DNA from: JAZKJD01 sp040384585
GTDB taxonomy: Bacteria > Pseudomonadota > Gammaproteobacteria > Diplorickettsiales > Diplorickettsiaceae
Direction of reading: 5' to 3'
DNA length: 30,563 nucleotides
NCBI GenBank assembly: GCA_040384585.1
Contig: JAZKJD010000028.1
Span: forward strand, 1-30,563
In this document: positions 24,801 to 30,563 of the stretch, piece by piece
Position numbering within the stretch: position 1 is the first letter of the stretch
Layout of the letters: every line of letters begins with the position of its first letter
Position numbers and translations under genes: made by a program
The notes under the pieces: generated by a model
Told to the model about the DNA's origin: nothing
The model's input: the letters and a program-made list of their open reading frames with translations, nothing else
Database searches by the model: none

Positions 24801-25249
24801 ATTGAATTATTTACAGGTGGGGATAAATTCAGGCCCCATAAAGAACAGAACCGGCTTCTAAGTTTGTAGTCATTTATTTAAGTCATCGTTCTCCGCTTGC
24901 AGGTCAGTCTTGGAACATAGTTAAGTACCTTTGCTTTTTAATACAAGCCAAACCGAGTATTTATCTCTAACCCAAGTTAATTGTTATCAACAACCCCCTG
25001 CGTTGAGAATGAACAAACGTGTGATCCGTGTTGAAACCAGCATTTTAAAACCCATGCTACCGTCCTAAATAGAGATAAGATAGCGATGCAAATGCAAAAA
25101 ATAACCTTGGCCTATTTAGCGCTTAACACTGAGCAAGCGGTCATTATTTCAAGCTGCAACCATTTAGTTTTTAATTTGTTTAATCGACATACCCTCGTTT
25201 ACGAATAATGCAAGCTTAGTTGAACCTTTCATCCCAATAGGATTCAACG

Positions 25250-27511
25250 ATGCATAGTGAAAAAAATCGAATATTAATTAATGCCACCCAGGCAGGAGAA
25301 ATCCGAGTTGCCCTATTAGAAGGCAACAAACTTTCTGATTTAGATATAGAGTACAGTGGCCATGAGCAAAAAAAATCGAATATCTATAAAGGGAAAATCA
25401 GTCGCATAGAGCCTAGCTTAGAAGCTACTTTCATCGACTATGGCGCGGAGCGCCATGGCTTTTTACCTTTCAAAGAAATCGCCCCCTCCTATTTTAAATT
25501 CAAAGGACATGATTTACAGACTATTAAAAGCTCGCTTAAAGTAGGCCAGGAAGTGATGATCCAAATCGAGAAAGAAGAGCGCGGTAATAAAGGCGCCGCA
25601 CTCACAACCTACATTACTTTACCCGGCAGTTACTTAGTTTTAATGCCAAATAATCCTGGTGCTGGTGGTATTTCACGCCGTATAGAAGGCGATGAACGAC
25701 GCGCCATGCAGGAATTATTAAGTCAAATGGCCATTTCAGCCGATATGGGGCTTATTCTACGCACGGCAGGCGTGGGACGTCAGCTAAAAGAATTACAGAG
25801 TGACTTAACTCTATTACTGAAACAATGGGATGCCATACAAAAGGCATTCGATGCACGCCATGCGCCTTTCTTAATTTTTCAAGAAGGTGATCTGATTACC
25901 CGTTCCATACGTGATTATCTACGCCGCGATATCGACGAAATCATTATCGACGACAAAAAAATCTATGAAAAGATCAAACAATACGTAGAACAAATTCGTC
26001 CTGACTTTGTATCACGTATTACATTGTATCAACATCCAACACCTCTATTTCTACATTTTGATATAGAAGAAGCCGCTGAATCTGCCTTCCAGCGTGAAAT
26101 ACGTTTAGCTTCCGGCGGTACGATTGTAATCGATCGGGCAGAAGCATTAGTTGCCATTGATATCAATTCCGGACGCTCTACAAAAAATGGAGATATTGAA
26201 GAAACGGCAATAAAAACTAATTTAGAAGCAGCAAAAGAAATTGCGAATCAATTGCGTGTACGTGATTTGGGTGGATTAATTGTTATTGATTTTATCGACA
26301 TGAATTTGGAAGATAATAAGCGCAAGGTTGAAAATTGTTTACGCGAAGCCGCTAAAAAGGATCGCGCTCGCATTCAACTAGGACGTATTTCAACGTTTGG
26401 ATTATTAGAAATGTCTCGTCAGCGTTTACGACACTCTTTAGGAAAAGCCAATGAAACACTTTGTCAGCATTGCAATGGACAAGGCACCATACGAAGCATT
26501 GAATCCCTTGCATTATCACTGCTTCGCCTAATAGAAAAAGAAGCATTAAAAAAATCAACGCAACAGGTACGTATAGAAGTTTCTGTAGCCACAGCAACTT
26601 ATCTTATCAACGAAAAACGAACGGCTATTATCCAAATCGAACAATGTTATAGAGTCTCGTTGTTACTGATACCTAACCCCTATTGGTATTCTTCTCAGTA
26701 TAAAATCACGACGGTGAGTAAAAACTCAAGTACCGATCGAGGAAGTCACCCCATTAGCTACGGTTTGTTAGAAGATAGATCACACGTAGACACGTCCATG
26801 CCTTCTTATACATCACCCCCGACTCACCCAGTAGAAATACCCGCGGTTAAATCGATGACTCCCTCTGCCAGCAAAAGCAAAGCCAAAACTCGCTTAGGAA
26901 TACTCAGCCGCCTGTTTTCTATGCTAACTGATTTCACCAAGCCGAAAAAAGTCATTCCACCCATAACTCAAGCGAATAAGAACGTAGAGAATTATCCTGC
27001 CACATCGTATCCAGAAAGACGATATAGAAAAACCAATAGAAACACCCGTACACGTCCCAGAAGAGAAAGAGAACAAAATCACCGATATTCCTCAGGCGGA
27101 CAACCATCACATTATGAACAAGCACAAGCAAAGTCTTCTTCTCCCGATAGAAGACCGCCCCAAACTAAAAAAAAGTTACCTGGAAGCACCTCACTAGCTG
27201 AAACAAAACTAGTAAAAAAGCAAGAAGCTCGACCTATTTATAAAAAGCCCATCAATTTTACAGAAAAACAAACAACGTCAGCGGGCTCTCAAACCTCCCA
27301 AGCCTTACCTAAACATCAGGATGCATCAATAAATCAAAAAGAACAAAAGAAACCTATTAATACAGAGGTAACCACTGCCATTGCAGCAAACCAGAATACA
27401 ACTACGTCTCCATTACAGAGACGAAAAAATACTCGACGTTACGGTGGAGAACCAAAACTACGACGCCGTAATTATGCTTATCATGATCACGACACTGAAA
27501 AAAACAAATAG
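25250..27511 (+). CDS. rne: ribonuclease E
   Basis: 753 aa, the endonuclease that starts mRNA decay and trims rRNA and tRNA. The S1 domain covers about 40-120. The catalytic acids are D304 (VAIDINSG) and D347 (LIVIDFID), and the zinc link is C405-QH-C408, within one residue of E. coli. After the catalytic half comes a short amphipathic stretch (about 547-563, LGILSRLFSML) that fits the membrane-targeting segment, then about 190 disordered, Arg/Lys/Gln-rich residues with an arginine-rich RNA-binding patch. The scaffold is much shorter than in E. coli (1061 aa). AGGA precedes the ATG. Confidence 0.95.
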   Translation: MHSEKNRILINATQAGEIRVALLEGNKLSDLDIEYSGHEQKKSNIYKGKISRIEPSLEATFIDYGAERHGFLPFKEIAPSYFKFKGHDLQTIKSSLKVGQEVMIQIEKEERGNKGAALTTYITLPGSYLVLMPNNPGAGGISRRIEGDERRAMQELLSQMAISADMGLILRTAGVGRQLKELQSDLTLLLKQWDAIQKAFDARHAPFLIFQEGDLITRSIRDYLRRDIDEIIIDDKKIYEKIKQYVEQIRPDFVSRITLYQHPTPLFLHFDIEEAAESAFQREIRLASGGTIVIDRAEALVAIDINSGRSTKNGDIEETAIKTNLEAAKEIANQLRVRDLGGLIVIDFIDMNLEDNKRKVENCLREAAKKDRARIQLGRISTFGLLEMSRQRLRHSLGKANETLCQHCNGQGTIRSIESLALSLLRLIEKEALKKSTQQVRIEVSVATATYLINEKRTAIIQIEQCYRVSLLLIPNPYWYSSQYKITTVSKNSSTDRGSHPISYGLLEDRSHVDTSMPSYTSPPTHPVEIPAVKSMTPSASKSKAKTRLGILSRLFSMLTDFTKPKKVIPPITQANKNVENYPATSYPERRYRKTNRNTRTRPRREREQNHRYSSGGQPSHYEQAQAKSSSPDRRPPQTKKKLPGSTSLAETKLVKKQEARPIYKKPINFTEKQTTSAGSQTSQALPKHQDASINQKEQKKPINTEVTTAIAANQNTTTSPLQRRKNTRRYGGEPKLRRRNYAYHDHDTEKNK

Positions 27512-27565
27512 TGTTCTAAGAAGTCATTAAAGCGGTGCGTTCAGTGTGCATAAAACCCATCTAAA

Positions 27566-27611
27566 CTAGGTATACCATCTTCGCTCTTCGCTGAATGATG
27601 GCATACCCTAG
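27566..27611 (+). terminator. stem-loop after rne
   Basis: CTAGGTATACCATC (27566-27579) pairs with GATGGCATACCCTAG (27597-27611) with one bulge and one G-T pair, loop of 17 nt, followed by CTTTCTTCT. The tail is not a clean T run, so it may be a weak terminator or an mRNA-stabilising hairpin. Confidence 0.45.
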
Positions 27612-27807
27612 CTTTCTTCTAAAATTTTTGCTTGCTTTCAAGAAATTATTTTTTTCATCCTTACCTATTGCATTATTTTTACATACACTATAACCTTAGA
27701 TTAAATTGTCTAAAAAGATAATTATTTATTATGTTAAGTGGTTGTACTGCGCTAAACATATTAGAAATCAAAATGAAATTCTTTTAAAAAAATAAAAAGG
27801 GGGCGAT

Positions 27808-28269
27808 ATGAAAAAAACACAAGAAGAAAAAAATAATAGTAAAAAAGGCTGTCATGAGGAGAGCACGCCAACACGAGAAAAAAGAAGTGTATTAAACGCC
27901 TTACTGATTGAAGACAACCCTTTAATTCAACAGATACATAGCAAATATTTACAGAAACTACACTACCTTGTAAAAATTGCTAGTACACAGCAACAAGCAC
28001 TGGAATATGCTTTTTACCAACGCTATGACCTAATTATCACCGATCTGGGACTATGCGATAATAGAAGTGAAGCCATCATTACAAATCTTCGACAAGCTCC
28101 CTCTGTTAATCCTAAAACGCCACTGATTGTCGTCACTGCTTACAGCGGCCCAGCCCTCAAATCCCGTTGTTTGAGAGCGGGTGCCAATGAATTTATTGTT
28201 AAGCCACTCTCTTATGCGCTCTTAGAAGTGACGCTAAAAAAATTAATCGACCCTAGGTTCTGTCTCTGA
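27808..28269 (+). CDS. orphan response-regulator receiver protein
   Basis: 153 aa. A charged 27-residue N-terminal lead is followed by a complete receiver domain: acidic pair E35-D36, phospho-acceptor D79 (IITDLGL), T110 (VVTAY) and K132 (FIVKPL). No output domain follows, so it should act by binding a partner, like CheY, or as a phosphate carrier in a phosphorelay. No histidine kinase or Hpt gene is next to it. GGGGG serves as ribosome site 4 nt before the ATG. Confidence 0.9.
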   Translation: MKKTQEEKNNSKKGCHEESTPTREKRSVLNALLIEDNPLIQQIHSKYLQKLHYLVKIASTQQQALEYAFYQRYDLIITDLGLCDNRSEAIITNLRQAPSVNPKTPLIVVTAYSGPALKSRCLRAGANEFIVKPLSYALLEVTLKKLIDPRFCL

Positions 28270-28680
28270 AGCACTACCTTCACCGTGTATATATCTATCT
28301 AAATGGCCGACTTCCAAAATTTTTTAAGTGGCTTCCGCTTCTTCTTTACCTATAATATAAGACACAATGCTTTTTCCTTTTCCTTGTAATGTAAAAAACC
28401 ATTCCTTGTTATAATAAAATTATCAACACACCCTAAGCGATTTTTATCGTACAATAATCATTAGCTCAGCACAGGACAAAAAATGGGTGAGGCGGGTCCT
28501 GCCACTGGATGCGCTTTTTTTTCCTGGCTTACGCCACAAAAAAGAAGCTAGCATCCGTGTCACCCACCTCTTTTTAATTTTTTATCCTGTGCTGAGAATC
28601 ATTAATCGCAGAATATAGTCATTGTCAACACACCTTACGTTTTACTTTTGATTTTTCTAGATCAATAAGGAGATAATGCG
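28270..28680. other. 411-bp non-coding region
   Basis: Holds palindromic element copy 4 (28465-28596) between two short direct repeats (TCAACACACC at 28423 and 28625). On the minus strand at about 28290-28420 there is a 26-codon open stretch that reads like coding sequence (KEWFFTLQGKGKSIVSYII), closed by a stop on both sides; it could be a gene relic, but I do not recognise it. Confidence 0.5.
28465..28596. repeat. palindromic intergenic element, copy 4 (most complete)
   Basis: Outer arms CTCAGCACAGGA (28465) and TCCTGTGCTGAG (28585-28596) are exact complements. Inside are GGTCCTGCCACTGGATGCGC, a T-run/A-run core around CCTGGCTTACGCC, and GCTAGCATCCGTGTCACCC. It is 132 bp and has no coding capacity. 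Confidence 0.88.
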
Positions 28681-30336
28681 TTGAATCGAAAACTGAAAGA
28701 AAAAACTAAAGATATCATTCGACTCAGTATCCCTTATACAGGAGCCAACCTTCTACAAGCCATATCAGAGCAAGCGACTATCGCGCTTTTAGCTAAAACA
28801 AACGCCTCTACGCTAGCTGCCTACGGACTTCTTTCTCTTTCCTATCCAATCAATCTACTATTTACTGCGCCGCTAACCGCACTACCCCCCATAATCAGTG
28901 CACTTCATGGAGAAAACGATAAACAGGCTATCGTTACCATTTTACAACAGGGATGGACAACAGGGCTGTTACTTTGTATTCCGCAGGCTATCATTTTAAC
29001 ACAAGCCAAACCTTTACTTGAGTTGCTAGGACAACCTAAACAGCTCATTGCAATAGCTGAATCTAGCTTTTACTTAAATATCATTACCTTACCCACTACC
29101 TCCTTATTCATTACAAACAAAAGTTATGCTTATGGAACAAACAGAACGTTACCCTTATTTTTATTGAGCGCCGTAAGCTTGCTTAGCAATGTGAGCCTAA
29201 CGGCTTTTCTAGTACTTGGACCACCTAAACTTGGCCTAAAAGCCTATGTTTTTTCTGCCATTGGACAAGGCATCATAGAAAACCTAGCCATGACTGCTTA
29301 CTTAAAATATATAAGTTCGCATGAAGCCTATCCATTTTTTACCTATACGACTCATCATTACAAACCGCTAGCAAAGCGATTTTTAAAGCTGGGAGGATCG
29401 ACTACAGCCAAAATCTTGCTTATTGTTATATCGACAACCTATAAACAATTACTGATTGGTTTGAATGGAGAAAAAGCAATACTTGCTACGCAAGCCATCA
29501 ATGTTTATACAGGATATCCTCGCTATATTAATGATGCCATTTCCATGGCTATTTGTACCTTGATAGGCCAATCGATAGGGAAAAAAGATTCCGAGTCCAT
29601 CAGGTACTATTATCAAATTGCTTTAGTTTCTGCAGTAGGAACTTCCTTAGCATTCGCACTCCCCTGCTTTATTATCCCCGATCGCATTCTCCAATTATCT
29701 AACATTGAGGAAAATGAAGATTTCACCTTTGCCAAAAATTTATGCTATATGAACGCAATACAATTAATAGTAAATGCTGTAAGTCAAATATCAACGGGCG
29801 CATTTCTTGGAACAGAAGATTCTATTAGACCTGCGGTAATATCATTTTTAACTTTCCTCGCTGTTATTCTTCCTTTCTCCTTAAGTTTTCACTTTTTCAC
29901 AGATTTAGGAGTGCTAGGTATAGAATGGAGCTATTTTTCCGGTAGTTTAGTCCAAGCGATTGCTATGCCAATATTCTGGAATAAAAAAAGCAACCATTTA
30001 GCTTCGGAGTCTGAAAGACTAGATCTAATCTCTATAGAAAACGACGCTTCTAAAAACTCTAGTGATGTCGCACAACTAGCTAATCACATAGAAAGAACAC
30101 CCGAAGAGCTTACAATAGAAGAAAAATCTGAAGAAATGATTATTCCATTTTTTGAAAATGAGTCTTCTTCTCTAAACTCCTGTTCTATGAGCTCCTGCTA
30201 TCTTGGAGAATCTAACGGTAGTTTAAGCAAGTTCGGTACTTTTAAATTATATCCAACGCACACTCAGCCTCCTATGGCGGCTGACGAGCAAAATGTGGAA
30301 ATATTTTTAAGGGAAAACAGAAACCTGAGTCAATAA
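28681..30336 (+). CDS. MATE family transporter with long cytoplasmic tail
   Basis: 551 aa. Residues 1-435 carry the twelve membrane helices of a MATE (MOP superfamily) exporter in two related halves (starts near IRLSIPYTGANLL and FLKLGGSTTAKILL). It likely exports organic cations or drugs with sodium or protons. The final 115 or so residues are hydrophilic, acidic and serine-rich with several cysteines, not a usual MATE feature. The start is TTG at 28681 with AAGGAG 8 nt upstream; the nearby ATG at 28676 is out of frame and stops at once. It stands alone after a palindromic repeat. Confidence 0.88.
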   Translation: MNRKLKEKTKDIIRLSIPYTGANLLQAISEQATIALLAKTNASTLAAYGLLSLSYPINLLFTAPLTALPPIISALHGENDKQAIVTILQQGWTTGLLLCIPQAIILTQAKPLLELLGQPKQLIAIAESSFYLNIITLPTTSLFITNKSYAYGTNRTLPLFLLSAVSLLSNVSLTAFLVLGPPKLGLKAYVFSAIGQGIIENLAMTAYLKYISSHEAYPFFTYTTHHYKPLAKRFLKLGGSTTAKILLIVISTTYKQLLIGLNGEKAILATQAINVYTGYPRYINDAISMAICTLIGQSIGKKDSESIRYYYQIALVSAVGTSLAFALPCFIIPDRILQLSNIEENEDFTFAKNLCYMNAIQLIVNAVSQISTGAFLGTEDSIRPAVISFLTFLAVILPFSLSFHFFTDLGVLGIEWSYFSGSLVQAIAMPIFWNKKSNHLASESERLDLISIENDASKNSSDVAQLANHIERTPEELTIEEKSEEMIIPFFENESSSLNSCSMSSCYLGESNGSLSKFGTFKLYPTHTQPPMAADEQNVEIFLRENRNLSQ

Positions 30337-30362
30337 GGAAAGCGCGTTAAAGGAAAAAATAG

Positions 30363-30545
30363 AAAGGCAGTGAGTTTGCAGATTATCGTCAATTAGAAGG
30401 GCAATTGAAATGCAATGTCTTCTATTGCCATAATCATTCGCCATGGGAAAAAGGAAGCAATGAAAATATGAATGGTAGACTTAGAAGGTATCTACCACGG
30501 AGTACAGATATCGCTAAAATCAGCAGGAACAACTCGACAGCCTAG
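30363..30545 (+). pseudogene. 3' remnant of an IS30-type transposase
   Basis: The 60 codons from 30363 to the stop at 30543 read FADYRQLEGQL, then HNHSPWEKGSNENMNGRLR and YLPRSTDI. This is the end of the IS30-family DDE domain, including its catalytic glutamate (EKGSNEN). A stop lies directly before the fragment in this frame and there is no start, so the upstream two thirds with the two catalytic aspartates are gone. The usual C-terminal end after the LPRSTD block is also cut short. Confidence 0.82.
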
Positions 30546-30563
30546 CCAAAAAAATGAATAATA

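Larger units (their letters stand above)
24385..25249. other. 865-bp non-coding region before rne
   Basis: No credible gene on either strand. It holds a promoter and candidate small RNA (24640-24800) and then 450 bp leading to rne. RNase E mRNAs in gammaproteobacteria often have a long 5' leader through which RNase E limits its own synthesis; such a role is possible here, but I could not recognise the known leader hairpins. A short GGGG...CCCC hairpin is near 24819-24837. Confidence 0.6.

Noticed and set aside
28384..28415. Promoter TTGTAA...TATAAT before the MATE gene
   Set aside because: The spacer would be 20 bp and the site is 265 bp from the start with a strong hairpin between; too weak to annotate.

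Overview
The window looks like a chromosomal segment of a host-associated gammaproteobacterium, most likely of the order Legionellales (Coxiella/Rickettsiella/Diplorickettsia side). This is inferred from moderately AT-rich DNA, housekeeping proteins that align residue for residue with gammaproteobacterial enzymes (CysS, GltX, LpxH, GyrA, RNase E), and their mixing with large repeat-bearing, eukaryote-like genes typical of effector repertoires. No rRNA, tRNA, CRISPR array or complete insertion sequence was seen.

Layout. 1-2640: an unrecognised 664-aa proline-rich protein with a perfect 204-bp internal tandem duplication, a strong terminator, and a small DUF4383-like membrane protein. 2640-3330: a non-coding stretch with two palindromic repeat elements and a cluster of DnaA-box-like 9-mers. 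3333-9438: an AddB-like Fe-S nuclease and an AddA-like helicase-nuclease in an overlapping pair (double-strand break repair). 9652-12101: a PD-(D/E)XK/DUF4351 (Rpn-like) protein convergent with a protein of about ten 30/31-aa helical repeats followed by two copies of an acidic plus bipartite-NLS module. 12212-13562: L,D-transpeptidase and DedA-type membrane protein (envelope). 13659-15182: DHA2-type MFS efflux pump. 15275-18050: gltX-cysS, overlapping. 18209-19443: lpxH convergent with cvpA. 19616-20731: a U-box protein with two membrane segments. 20687-23765: gyrA-pyrE. 24031-24384: a small lipoprotein. 24391-25249: a long leader region with a candidate small RNA, then rne. 27808-28269: an orphan receiver protein. 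28681-30336: a MATE transporter with a long cytoplasmic tail. 30363-30545: the tail of an IS30-type transposase.

How it fits together. The core genes cover DNA repair and topology, translation, RNA decay, pyrimidine and lipid A synthesis and the cell wall. Among them sit at least three candidate host-directed proteins. The most interesting is the helical-repeat protein at 10707-12101: its alternating 30/31-aa repeats, a variable dipeptide at one loop, a terminal half repeat, nuclear-localisation signals and an acidic FDLD-containing segment recall the layout of TAL-effector-like DNA-binding proteins, although the repeat itself does not match a family I can name. The U-box protein appears to have two U-box-like units, the first degenerate. 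A family of intergenic palindromes sharing the end motifs GGTCCTGCCACT and GTCACCC occurs at four loci plus one variant and may be a mobile or REP-like element of this genome.
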